A stretch of DNA of 64,000 nucleotides from Pararheinheimera marina. Its GTDB lineage: Bacteria; Pseudomonadota; Gammaproteobacteria; Enterobacterales; Alteromonadaceae. A model generated the notes under the pieces. It had not been told where the DNA came from. It saw only the letters and a list, made by a program, of their open reading frames with translations, and ran no database searches. Location: positions 186,001 through 250,000 of the forward strand of contig NZ_JBHSGB010000001.1 in NCBI RefSeq assembly GCF_042654345.1. Direction: 5' to 3'. The position numbers and the translations under genes are program-made. Below are positions 42,752-51,717 of the stretch, in pieces; position 1 is the stretch's first letter, and each line of letters starts with the position of its first letter.

Positions 42752-43972
42752 CTAACCTCCTACTAAATTGTTTAATGCCAAAATAGGTTGCAATATCGCC
42801 ATGACAATAAATAACACTATGCCAGCCATGGACACTACCAGCACAGGTTCAAACACTTTCAGAGAAACGGTAACCAGGGTTTCGAATTCCCGGTCCTGGG
42901 TATTGGCCGCCCGTTCCAGCATGCCATCCAACTGACCGCTTTTTTCGCCGCTGGCGATCATATGCAGCATCATAGGCGGAAATAATTTGGTCTGATCCAG
43001 CGCAGAGCGCAGTGAAGCCCCTTCCCGCACTTTGGCGGTGGCTTCGCCAATGGCTTGCCGCATGTAGCTGTTTTCCAGCACGTCACTGCTAATGCGCATG
43101 GCTTCCAGCAATGGCACCGCACTGGCATTTAAAATACTTAAGGTACGAGCAAAACGTGCGGTGTTCAGGCCGCGACTGACTTTACCTATGATGCCCAGCC
43201 CCAACATTCGCCGGTCAACGGCCAGCTGAAAAGCCGGCTTACGCAGCGCGCGTTTGAACGCGGCCACACCAAGCATCAACAGGCCAAGCAACACCAGACC
43301 ATAGTCACGGACGAAGTCACTGGCGGCGATTAAAAACAGCGTCGATCCAGGCAGACTCTGACCCATATGTTCGAACTGTCCGACAATTTTTGGCACCACA
43401 GCGGCCAGCAACACGCTGATCACGCCAATAGCCACCAGCGTCAGAATGGCCGGATACAGCAATGCCTGCAAAATCTGGCTGCGCATATGCTGACGCTGTT
43501 CGGTGTAATCAGCTAAACGGTTTAACACCGCGTCCAAGTGACCGGATTTTTCGCCCGCCGCTACCATCGAGCTGAACAGATGATCAAACACATAAGGAAA
43601 CTCAGCCAGGCCTTCCGCCAGACTGTAGCCTTCCACCACTTTAGAGCGCACGGCCATCATCATGCTTTTCAGCCGGGGCTTGTCACATTGCTCGGCAACG
43701 GCGAACAGAGCGTTTTCAATCGGCAGGCCCGCTTCGACCAGCGTAGCCAGTTGACGGGTGATCAGTGCAAGCTCAGAGGCTGTCACCCGGGGTTTGAACC
43801 AACCCGAACCAGCCGACAGCAGCTTTTCTTGCTTAGCGACTAGTTCCAGACTCAATGGTGTCAGCTTTTGTTCACGCAGTAGCTGACGGGCATGACGGGC
43901 GTTGTCCGCTTCCATCACGCCTTTAGTTTTGCGGCCTCTGGCATCCAGCGCCTGGTAATCAAAGGCAGCCAC
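42752..43972 (-). CDS. gspF: type II secretion inner-membrane platform protein F
   Basis: A 406-residue polytopic protein with two repeated cytoplasmic domains, each containing the family MVAAGEKSGHLD or MIASGEKSGQLD motif, and three TM segments. N-terminal MAAFDYQALDARGRKTKGV. Starts with GTG sharing bases with the gspE stop. Confidence 0.95.
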   Translation of the reverse strand: MAAFDYQALDARGRKTKGVMEADNARHARQLLREQKLTPLSLELVAKQEKLLSAGSGWFKPRVTASELALITRQLATLVEAGLPIENALFAVAEQCDKPRLKSMMMAVRSKVVEGYSLAEGLAEFPYVFDHLFSSMVAAGEKSGHLDAVLNRLADYTEQRQHMRSQILQALLYPAILTLVAIGVISVLLAAVVPKIVGQFEHMGQSLPGSTLFLIAASDFVRDYGLVLLGLLMLGVAAFKRALRKPAFQLAVDRRMLGLGIIGKVSRGLNTARFARTLSILNASAVPLLEAMRISSDVLENSYMRQAIGEATAKVREGASLRSALDQTKLFPPMMLHMIASGEKSGQLDGMLERAANTQDREFETLVTVSLKVFEPVLVVSMAGIVLFIVMAILQPILALNNLVGG

Positions 43973-45474
43973 TACGCATCCTCGCGCGTCACACGCAGCA
44001 CTTCTTCCAGCGTAGTTTCACCGGTCAGCACTTTGCTGAAACCATCCTGGCGAATACTTGGGCTTTGACTGCGAATGTATTTTTCGATGGCCTGTTCGCC
44101 TTTGCCATTGTGGATCAGCTCACGGGTGTGTTCATCCACCACCAAAAGTTCATGAATACCTGTTCGGCCGCGATAGCCAGTCTGGTTACAGTGTTCGCAC
44201 CCAACGGCACGGTAAATCAGCGGCGCGTCTTTTTTAGTCACCGCCAGCAGCGCCCGCTCTTCTTTATCCGGTTCATGTGCCTCTTTGCAATGTGGGCATA
44301 AGGTCCGAACCAGACGTTGCGCCAATACCCCTAACAAACTGGACGACAACAGAAACGGCTCTACGCCCATATCTTCCAGACGGGTAATAGCACCAGCGGC
44401 AGTATTGGTGTGCAATGTGCTCAGTACCAGGTGACCGGTCAATGAGGCTTGTACCGCAATCTGCGCCGTCTCCAAATCCCGGATTTCACCCACCATCACC
44501 ACGTCCGGGTCCTGACGCAAAATAGCGCGCAGACCTCGGGCAAAGGTCATATTCACTTTGCTGTTGACCTGGGTTTGACCTATGCCTTCCAGCTCGTATT
44601 CAATCGGGTCTTCTACCGTCAGAATATTGCGGTCTTTGGTGTTAATTTCGGTCAAACCGGCATAGAGCGTGGTACTTTTACCCGAACCTGTCGGGCCTGT
44701 AACCAGAATAATGCCATGTGGTTTTAAAATAAGGCGGGAGAAGGATTGTTGCACCGACGCGGTCATGCCCAGCTTGTTCAGATCCAGATGGCTGTTGTTT
44801 TTATCAAGTAAACGCAGCACCACCCGTTCACCGTGACTGGATGGCATAGTCGAAACCCGCACATCGACGGCACGACCGGCAATGCGCAGGCTGATGCGGC
44901 CATCTTGTGGCACCCGTTTTTCGGCGATATCCAGCTTGGCCATTACTTTGATCCGCGACACCAGCAGGCTGGACAGCTTTCGGTTCGGTTTTAACACCTC
45001 ACGCAATACGCCATCGACCCGGAACCGCACCACCAGGTTTTTCTCAAAGGTTTCGACGTGAATATCCGACGCTCCCAGCTTGATGGCTTCACCCAACATC
45101 GCGTTGATCAGCTTGATAATGGGCGCGTCGTCTTCGTTTTCCAGCAGGTCTTCGGTTTCCGGTATTTCATCCGCCAAGGAGGCTAAATCCACCTCATTGC
45201 CAATGTCCTGCATGATCTGTTGTGCTTCGGTGGAATCACGCTGATAGGAAGCCTCCAGTAAGGCTTCAAACTCGGTGCTTTGCAGCTTATGCACTGAAAA
45301 GGCTGTGCCTAATAAACGCCGCACCTCCAGCAATGCCGCCGGTGCAGTTGTGGGATTCACATACAACACCCAGCCTTGTTCCTGCGCCTGCAGCAACACC
45401 CCAAACCTTTTGGCAAAACCAAAAGGCAAACGGGTTCTGGGTGTAGCCGCCTGAGCCTGTTCAACCTCTGCCAT
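43972..45474 (-). CDS. gspE: type II secretion ATPase E
   Basis: A 500-residue hexameric ATPase powering pseudopilus assembly. Walker A GPTGSGKSTTLYAG, Asp box region TVEDPIEYEL, Walker B VGEIRDLETAQ, His box TGHLVLSTLHTN, and the zinc motif CPHC...CEHC. Five nt after gspD. Confidence 0.96.
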   Translation of the reverse strand: MAEVEQAQAATPRTRLPFGFAKRFGVLLQAQEQGWVLYVNPTTAPAALLEVRRLLGTAFSVHKLQSTEFEALLEASYQRDSTEAQQIMQDIGNEVDLASLADEIPETEDLLENEDDAPIIKLINAMLGEAIKLGASDIHVETFEKNLVVRFRVDGVLREVLKPNRKLSSLLVSRIKVMAKLDIAEKRVPQDGRISLRIAGRAVDVRVSTMPSSHGERVVLRLLDKNNSHLDLNKLGMTASVQQSFSRLILKPHGIILVTGPTGSGKSTTLYAGLTEINTKDRNILTVEDPIEYELEGIGQTQVNSKVNMTFARGLRAILRQDPDVVMVGEIRDLETAQIAVQASLTGHLVLSTLHTNTAAGAITRLEDMGVEPFLLSSSLLGVLAQRLVRTLCPHCKEAHEPDKEERALLAVTKKDAPLIYRAVGCEHCNQTGYRGRTGIHELLVVDEHTRELIHNGKGEQAIEKYIRSQSPSIRQDGFSKVLTGETTLEEVLRVTREDA

Positions 45475-45479
45475 CAGGA

Positions 45480-47567
45480 TTACTCCCCACCATTCTGGGT
45501 TTTCTTTAGCCGTTCAGCCTGGTCCTGGGCTTTTTTCTTTTCCAGGTACTCGTCAAAGCTCGGAGGAATAATCAGCGTAGAATCAAATTCAGGCATGGCC
45601 GGGGTGTCCGTATCTGACATCAGTTTGATGCCTTTTTCGCCCTGAACCAGCTGGGCGGCACGCACATAATTGTATTTGCGCTGGCTGATTTCATTCATCA
45701 GGCCATCATCACGGATAATGGTAGGTTTAATAAACACCATCAGGTTGCGTTTACGTTTAGTCGAAGAGGTCGAGCGGAACAGAGCGCCTAGCACAGGAAT
45801 ATCACCAAGTAATGGTACTTTGGCTTCGCTTTGCTGGACGTCTTCGTCAATTAAACCACCCAGCACCACCGTGGCACCATCATCGGCCAGCACTGTGGTT
45901 TTAATTTCACGTTTAGAAACGATAGGGTTGCCTTCAATGTCACCGTTACGGCCTGACACTTCCTGCTCAATGTTTAATTTAACTGCATTACCTTCATTGA
46001 TTTGTGGCGTGACTTTTAACTTGATACCCACTTCAATCCGGTCCAGCGTGGTAAAAGGGTTGGTGCCACCTGAACCCGGACTGGTGGTGGTTTTCACCGG
46101 TATTTCTTCACCGACAATAAAAGACGACTCCTGGTTATCCATAGTGGTAATGGACGGTGTGGCCAGGATATTGGAATTGCTGTCACTTTTGACTGCCTGC
46201 AAAATAGCGCCCCAGTCGTTTTTCACCACGCCCAGCATCATCCCAGTGGCACCGCTCAGGGCTGACGCCAGGGTAGAATAATCACCCGCCTGATCAGGAT
46301 TTTTCACAGTCACGCCTGTTTCCGTATTCGTCTCAGTCGTTCCCTTGGTCGGTTGTGCTGCAGCCGCGCCAGCAGCCACAGAGGTAATAGGCACCACCCC
46401 ATTATTAAACTGAGTAAAACCACCGTCCGCGCTGATCCATTGCACACCCAGGTTCACCCCGGCGTTGTCCGCCACTTCAACAATAATGGCTTCAACCAGC
46501 ACCTGAGCTCTGCGCACATCAATCTGACGAATCACATCTTCCAAGGAACGCAATACGTCCGGCTGCGCCGTGATCACCAACGAGTTACTTTCGACATGAG
46601 CTTCGATACTGACATCGCGGTTGCTACGACTGCGAGCACCTTGTTGGCCTGCAGCAGCAGTTCCACCCTGAGTTTCTGCAGCGATAGTGGCGCTGACCCC
46701 TTGCAGAACTTTAACTAAATCTTCGGCTTTGGCGTATTTCAGGTAATAAACCCGGGTATTGCCCTGGCTTTCCAGTTCAGCATCCAGCCGCTGTACCAGT
46801 GACACTACCCGTTGCCGCGCCTGACGCTCACCACTGACAATCACACTGTTGGTACGTTCATCCGCAACGATTTTTGGGATCAGGAATTCAGGTGTCTCAC
46901 CTTTCCCCTGATTCTTATAGATATTTTCTAAAATACGCACCACCTCACCCGAGGAGGCGTAACTCAGCTTTATGATTTCCAGGTCCTGGTCACCGGCCTT
47001 ATCAACCCGGGATATAATATCCACCAGTCGATTTACTGTGGCGGCCTGTCCCGTCATCATAATAACGTTGGACGGGTCATAGTTCACTACGCTGCCGCCA
47101 CCACTTTGGTCAACAAACTGTCGCAGCAAGGGTGCCAGTTCACGTACCGAGACGTTTTTGACCTGCACCACCCGGGTGACCATTTCATCGCCTTCCGCGC
47201 TGCTATTGTCACCCACCACCGGGATATTGGCGGTTTTTGCGTCTTTTTGCCGTACGACTTTCAGCACCCCATTGTCCATTTCCACCACAGAGAAGTCATA
47301 AACTTCCAGTACGTTCAAAAAGAACTGGTAATACTGTTTTTCATTCAGCATTTCATAGCTGCGCACATTAATGCGTCCCCGCACCTGCGGGTCGACAATA
47401 ATGGTTTTATTCAGGTTTTTGCCGACGATGTTAATAAACTCATTAATGTCGGTATTCTTAAAATTAGGCTGGTATTCCACAGCGGCAGCAAAAAAGCTCA
47501 GTAATGCCAAAGCACCGGCACCTAACCAGCGTTGCATCTGTTTACAGGAATATCTGACTGACTTCAT
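45480..47567 (-). CDS. gspD: type II secretion outer-membrane secretin D
   Basis: A 695-residue secretin. Signal peptide to AAAVEYQ, N0 domain, three N1-N3 repeats (for example YYLKYAKAEDLVKVL), then the secretin core with VPLLGDIPVLGALFRS and ILATPSITTMDN. A Gly/Thr/Ala-rich loop interrupts the region near residue 395-420. There is no gspS pilotin gene nearby. ATG 47567 or the in-frame ATG 47537 could start it. Confidence 0.95.
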   Translation of the reverse strand: MKSVRYSCKQMQRWLGAGALALLSFFAAAVEYQPNFKNTDINEFINIVGKNLNKTIIVDPQVRGRINVRSYEMLNEKQYYQFFLNVLEVYDFSVVEMDNGVLKVVRQKDAKTANIPVVGDNSSAEGDEMVTRVVQVKNVSVRELAPLLRQFVDQSGGGSVVNYDPSNVIMMTGQAATVNRLVDIISRVDKAGDQDLEIIKLSYASSGEVVRILENIYKNQGKGETPEFLIPKIVADERTNSVIVSGERQARQRVVSLVQRLDAELESQGNTRVYYLKYAKAEDLVKVLQGVSATIAAETQGGTAAAGQQGARSRSNRDVSIEAHVESNSLVITAQPDVLRSLEDVIRQIDVRRAQVLVEAIIVEVADNAGVNLGVQWISADGGFTQFNNGVVPITSVAAGAAAAQPTKGTTETNTETGVTVKNPDQAGDYSTLASALSGATGMMLGVVKNDWGAILQAVKSDSNSNILATPSITTMDNQESSFIVGEEIPVKTTTSPGSGGTNPFTTLDRIEVGIKLKVTPQINEGNAVKLNIEQEVSGRNGDIEGNPIVSKREIKTTVLADDGATVVLGGLIDEDVQQSEAKVPLLGDIPVLGALFRSTSSTKRKRNLMVFIKPTIIRDDGLMNEISQRKYNYVRAAQLVQGEKGIKLMSDTDTPAMPEFDSTLIIPPSFDEYLEKKKAQDQAERLKKTQNGGE

Positions 47568-47596
47568 TGGGTTTGAACCATTCTTTAATGTAATTG

Positions 47597-48502
47597 TTAT
47601 TGCGACAGACTGAAGACGATGTCCCGGGTCTGACCATCCCGCTCTATTTTTATCGAAGCCTGGGTCGCTTCCCTTAATTCGCGCATGACTACCATGGCCT
47701 GTTGCATGTCATCCAGGGGAGTACCGTTAATTTCGACTGCAATATCGTTGGTCTGCAAACCCATCCGCTCAAATAAAGCAGGGTCTTTACCCGGCGTCAC
47801 GCGGTAACCATAAAGCTTGCCGTTACGGTATTGCGGAGAAATACGCACATAGTCAAAGAACTTCATTGGCTCCTGCATCATTTCCTGACGAGCTGCCGCC
47901 AGATCTTCAGGCACTTCCACCAATTGCGGGCCTTCCATAGGTTCGGGTTGCGCCTGATAGTTATCCACGGCCTGATTCTGTTGCGCCATTTGCTGGTACT
48001 CCACGCCATCCAGCATCAGGGTTTCAAAACGGCCGCCTACTTTCAGCAACACCCGGTCATCCAGCACCTGACTTAAACTGGCGCTGGTGCCGTCAATACG
48101 ATCAGGCACACCATAGGTTTGTTCAGAGCCCTGACTGTCGATGATCGCAGAACCTGCATCCGGCTGGCCTTTGATGGCGACCACCCCGGTCAGTTTCAGA
48201 TTCAGGCTGGTTTTTGGCGCGTCTGATGGGGCAGGGGTCGCCACTTCAGCTACGGCCTCCGCCTTGCCAAACAACTGAGCGGCCAGCAACAACTGCAGAT
48301 CCACAGCTGACGATTGGGTAATTTTGCCCGCACTGACAGGTAAATTAGGCGTTTGAGCCGAAGGCAATAACTGCCAGGTCAGCTGGGCCGCCAAATAACA
48401 CGCCAGCAATACAAAGGCTGCGGTCAGGCCAGTATTGACACGGTTCTGAGGCACCCGGGAAAACCAGGCCAGATAAGGGCGGACGGAAGCAAGCCAATTC
48501 AT
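47597..48502 (-). CDS. gspC: type II secretion protein C
   Basis: A 301-residue bitopic protein linking the inner platform to the secretin. TM at about 25-45, HR domain with LKLTGVVAIKGQPDAGSAII, and a C-terminal PDZ-like domain with YRVTPGKDPALFERMGL and NDIAVEINGTPLDD. First gene of the operon. Confidence 0.94.
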   Translation of the reverse strand: MNWLASVRPYLAWFSRVPQNRVNTGLTAAFVLLACYLAAQLTWQLLPSAQTPNLPVSAGKITQSSAVDLQLLLAAQLFGKAEAVAEVATPAPSDAPKTSLNLKLTGVVAIKGQPDAGSAIIDSQGSEQTYGVPDRIDGTSASLSQVLDDRVLLKVGGRFETLMLDGVEYQQMAQQNQAVDNYQAQPEPMEGPQLVEVPEDLAAARQEMMQEPMKFFDYVRISPQYRNGKLYGYRVTPGKDPALFERMGLQTNDIAVEINGTPLDDMQQAMVVMRELREATQASIKIERDGQTRDIVFSLSQ

Positions 48503-48673
48503 TCTTTAATAATTCTTTTACAAAACTAGGTTTATCTTACTCAGTTGTCTAAAGCGCAACAAGCCTGCAATTTCAGCTGACATAACCCCACATTCTACGC
48601 TGGGGCGTACGGCTGATTTGTGGTAATTTGTACCAGTACACTACTGGTGTTTTTACCACCTCAGGAGCCTTGG
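48503..48673. promoter_or_regulatory. divergent control region between gspC operon and hslR
   Basis: 171 bp holding both promoters. ACCCCACAT at 48585-48593 resembles the -10 of a heat-shock (sigma32) promoter, with CCTGCAA 15 nt upstream as a poor -35; given that hslR/hslO are heat-shock genes this is plausible but weak. Confidence 0.3.
48620..48659. repeat. 40-nt inverted repeat in the hslR leader
   Basis: GTGGTAA-N5-ACCAGTA-cac-TACTGGT-N4-TTACCAC: two perfect 7-bp stems separated by an internal loop. It ends 4 nt before the AGGAG ribosome site of hslR. It could be an mRNA hairpin modulating translation or an operator. Confidence 0.6.
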
Positions 48674-49072
48674 ATGTCAGAGCCTAACATAAATACATTA
48701 CGATTAGATAAATGGTTATGGGCCTGCCGCTTCTACAAGACCCGCAGCCTGGCAAAAGACATGATCGAAGGTGGAAAAGTTCATTATAATGGCCAACGTT
48801 GTAAAGCCAGCAAAACGGTAGAAACCGGCGCGACTATTCGTCTGACCCAGGGCTCAGACGAAAAAACCGTCGTCGTGCTTGGGTTGTCGGAACAACGTCT
48901 GTCCGCACCATTAGCTCAGGCTTTATATGAAGAAACAGCAGAAAGTATTGCCGACCGCGCCAAACGCGCCGAATTGCGTAAACTGAACGCCTTATTCGCG
49001 CCGCATCCGGACACCAAGCCGGATAAAAAAATGCGCCGGCAATTGCTGCTGATTAAAGCTCAGCAATCCTGA
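48674..49072 (+). CDS. hslR: heat shock protein 15 (ribosome-associated), HslR
   Basis: A 132-residue S4-domain RNA-binding protein that recycles 50S subunits carrying nascent chains. S4 domain at residues 9-70 (RLDKWLWACRFYKTRSLA, KVHYNG); basic tail PDKKMRRQLLLIK. AGGAG precedes ATG 48674. Followed 20 nt later by hslO, as in E. coli. Confidence 0.95.
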   Translation: MSEPNINTLRLDKWLWACRFYKTRSLAKDMIEGGKVHYNGQRCKASKTVETGATIRLTQGSDEKTVVVLGLSEQRLSAPLAQALYEETAESIADRAKRAELRKLNALFAPHPDTKPDKKMRRQLLLIKAQQS

Positions 49073-49092
49073 GCAGTTCAGATAGGTAACCC

Positions 49093-49941
49093 ATGAACAG
49101 AGATCTGCTACAACGCTTTTTATTCAGCCACCGCGATGTACGGGGTGAACTGGCTTATGTCAGTGACAGCCTGCACCAAATGCTGCAAAACCATAATTAC
49201 CCCTACCCGGTGAAACAATTGCTGGCAGAACTGGTGACCGCCACCAGCCTGCTGACCGCCACCTTAAAATTTGATGGCGATATCGCCGTGCAGTTGCAAG
49301 GGGATGGCCCGATCCGTTACCTGGCCGTCAACGGCAGTTCCAGCCAACAATTTCGCGGCGTCGCCCGGTTACAGGCAGAAATAGCCGGAGACAGCTTTCG
49401 CGACTTGGTTGGCGAAGGCTTTATGCTGGTCACCATTACGCCAAAACAAGGGGAACGTTATCAAGGCGTGATCCCTTTAGTGGGCAATAGCCTGAAAGAA
49501 ACCCTGGAAGCCTATTTTGTGCAGTCCGAACAGCTGCCTACCCGCTTGTACCTGTTCAGCGATCTGACAACCGACAGCAGCAGAGCAGCTGGTTTGTTGC
49601 TGCAGGTGCTGCCTGTGGATCCGGAAAAAGCCAAACAGGACTTTGACGATTTGGTGGTGCTGACGGACACCATTACCGCACCTGAACTGCTGGACTTACC
49701 GGTCGAACAAATACTGCACCGGCTGTACCATGAAGAAGATCTTGAGCTGTTTCCAGCGCAGTCCGTGCAGTTTGTTTGTGGTTGTTCCAAAGAAAAATGT
49801 GAAGCCGCCATTATTTCATTGGGCAAAGAGGCGGTTGAAGAACACATGGCCGAAGGCAAGCTGGACATCAGCTGTGACTACTGCAATACCACCTACCGTT
49901 TTGATCAAAGCGAACTGGCGCTGATACTGACTAAGTTCTGA
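49093..49941 (+). CDS. hslO: redox-regulated chaperone Hsp33
   Basis: A 282-residue cytoplasmic holdase activated by oxidation. N-terminal RFLFSHRDVRGELAYV; C-terminal zinc/redox switch CGC near residue 233 and CDYC near 265. An additional Cys (KEKC) lies beside the first pair. Cotranscribed with hslR. Confidence 0.95.
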   Translation: MNRDLLQRFLFSHRDVRGELAYVSDSLHQMLQNHNYPYPVKQLLAELVTATSLLTATLKFDGDIAVQLQGDGPIRYLAVNGSSSQQFRGVARLQAEIAGDSFRDLVGEGFMLVTITPKQGERYQGVIPLVGNSLKETLEAYFVQSEQLPTRLYLFSDLTTDSSRAAGLLLQVLPVDPEKAKQDFDDLVVLTDTITAPELLDLPVEQILHRLYHEEDLELFPAQSVQFVCGCSKEKCEAAIISLGKEAVEEHMAEGKLDISCDYCNTTYRFDQSELALILTKF

Positions 49942-49949
49942 GCCATCTG

Positions 49950-49976
49950 ACAGGGCGGAATTGTAACCCGCCCTGT
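49950..49976 (+). terminator. hairpin after hslO
   Basis: ACAGGGCGG-N9-CCGCCCTGT; weak T-tract follows, so termination may be partial before pckA. Confidence 0.6.
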
Positions 49977-50119
49977 AAACTTTCAAAATTCCCTATAAAA
50001 ACCTGTCAAATCCGCTATCCAAGGGTCGTATCGACCGGTCAAATACAGTACAATCGCCGCCATAATAGCTATAAAACACCTCTACAACTGACTTATGTAC
50101 CTCAAGGAGTCACCCTACA

Positions 50120-51658
50120 ATGACCTCTACAATCACACGCCACATTGATTTAACCGTGGCGGATTTAGTTGAGCATGCGATTCGCCGTGGCGAAGGTGTG
50201 TTGGCGGATAACGGCGCTTTAGTGGTTAAAACCGGTCACAGAACCGGCCGTTCACCGAAAGACCGTTTTATTGTCAAAGAGCCTGGCACAGAAGCTGAAA
50301 TTCAATGGGGCAATGTGAACCAGCCTTTTGACGCAGCCAAGTTTGACGCCTTGTGGGCCCGGGTCAGCGATTTTATTGCGACCAAAGAGCATTTCGTCTC
50401 TCACCTTGAAGTAGGTGCAGACGCTGAGCACTACATCCCCATGACAGTGACCACTGAAACAGCCTGGCAACATGTGTTTGCCAAAAACCTGTTTATTACG
50501 CCTGAGCACTGGAACAAAGCGGGTAAAGACCACTGGCAAATTCTGAACGTACCGTCCTTCAGCTGTGCTCCTGAGCGCGATGGCACCAACAGCGACGGCA
50601 CTGTGATGATCAACTTTGCCGCACGTAAAGTGCTGCTGGCCGGTATGCGTTATGCCGGTGAGATGAAAAAAGCCATGTTCTCTGTGCAGAACTTCCTGTT
50701 GCCAGCCAAAGGCGTACTGCCCATGCACTGCTCGGCCAACGTGGGTGAAGCCGGCGACACCACTTTATTCTTCGGCTTGTCGGGCACAGGTAAAACGACT
50801 CTGTCTGCCGACCCGAAACGTTTCCTGATCGGTGATGACGAGCATGGCTGGGCACCAGGCAGCGTCTTTAATATTGAAGGCGGTTGTTACGCCAAGTGTA
50901 TTGACCTGTCACAGAAAAACGAACCTGTGATTTGGGACGCCATTCGTTTTGGAACCATTCTGGAAAACGTGGTACTGGATGACCAACGCACACCAGACTA
51001 CAAAGACGCCAGCCTGACCCAAAACAGCCGTGCCGCCTACCCCTTGGCCCATGTGGAAAAACGCGTACTGGAAAACCGTGCCGGCGAACCAAAAGCTGTG
51101 GTTTTCCTGACCTGCGACGTCAGCGGTGTATTGCCACCTGTGTCGGTGCTGTCTGAAGAAGCAGCGGCTTACCACTTCTTAAGTGGTTACACCGCGAAAG
51201 TGGGCTCAACTGAAATTGGCTCTACCGCCGCCATTGAATCGACTTTCTCTACCTGTTTTGGTGCGCCATTCTTCCCACGTCCGGCCGGCGTATACGCAGA
51301 ATTGCTGATTAAACGGGTGCGTGAATTCAACTCGAAAGTCTACCTGGTGAATACCGGCTGGACAGGTGGTCCACACGGTGTGGGTCAACGTTTTGATATT
51401 CCGACCACTCGCGCCATTATTGACGCCATTGTGTCGGGCGAATTGGCCACAGCAGAAACTATTCACCTGCCACAATTGAACCTGAACGTGCCGGTGCACG
51501 TGACGGGTGTGAACAGCGCACTGCTGAACCCACGTGACACCTGGGCAGATAAAGCGGCTTATGATCAGTACGCCGCCAAACTGGCTGCAGAATTCGCTGC
51601 TAACTTTAAGAAATACGACGTATCGGACGCTATCCGTAACGCCGGTCCTAAAGTGTAA
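50120..51658 (+). CDS. pckA: phosphoenolpyruvate carboxykinase (ATP)
   Basis: A 512-residue gluconeogenic enzyme converting oxaloacetate + ATP to PEP + CO2. GRSPKDRFIV, P-loop GLSGTGKTTLSAD, GDDEHGW and FLTCDVSGVLPPVS are family motifs. AAGGAG precedes the ATG. Growth on acids and amino acids would depend on it. Confidence 0.97.
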   Translation: MTSTITRHIDLTVADLVEHAIRRGEGVLADNGALVVKTGHRTGRSPKDRFIVKEPGTEAEIQWGNVNQPFDAAKFDALWARVSDFIATKEHFVSHLEVGADAEHYIPMTVTTETAWQHVFAKNLFITPEHWNKAGKDHWQILNVPSFSCAPERDGTNSDGTVMINFAARKVLLAGMRYAGEMKKAMFSVQNFLLPAKGVLPMHCSANVGEAGDTTLFFGLSGTGKTTLSADPKRFLIGDDEHGWAPGSVFNIEGGCYAKCIDLSQKNEPVIWDAIRFGTILENVVLDDQRTPDYKDASLTQNSRAAYPLAHVEKRVLENRAGEPKAVVFLTCDVSGVLPPVSVLSEEAAAYHFLSGYTAKVGSTEIGSTAAIESTFSTCFGAPFFPRPAGVYAELLIKRVREFNSKVYLVNTGWTGGPHGVGQRFDIPTTRAIIDAIVSGELATAETIHLPQLNLNVPVHVTGVNSALLNPRDTWADKAAYDQYAAKLAAEFAANFKKYDVSDAIRNAGPKV

Positions 51659-51686
51659 AAGCGGGTTTCACCCAGGAAAGGTACTC

Positions 51687-51717
51687 AGGGGTCAGAGCTA
51701 AGCGCTGGCCCCTTTTT
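51687..51717 (+). terminator. pckA terminator inside the envZ 3' end
   Basis: AGGGGTCAGAGC/GCGCTGGCCCCT, two imperfect pairs, then TTTTTC. Half of it lies within the last codons of convergent envZ. Confidence 0.75.
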
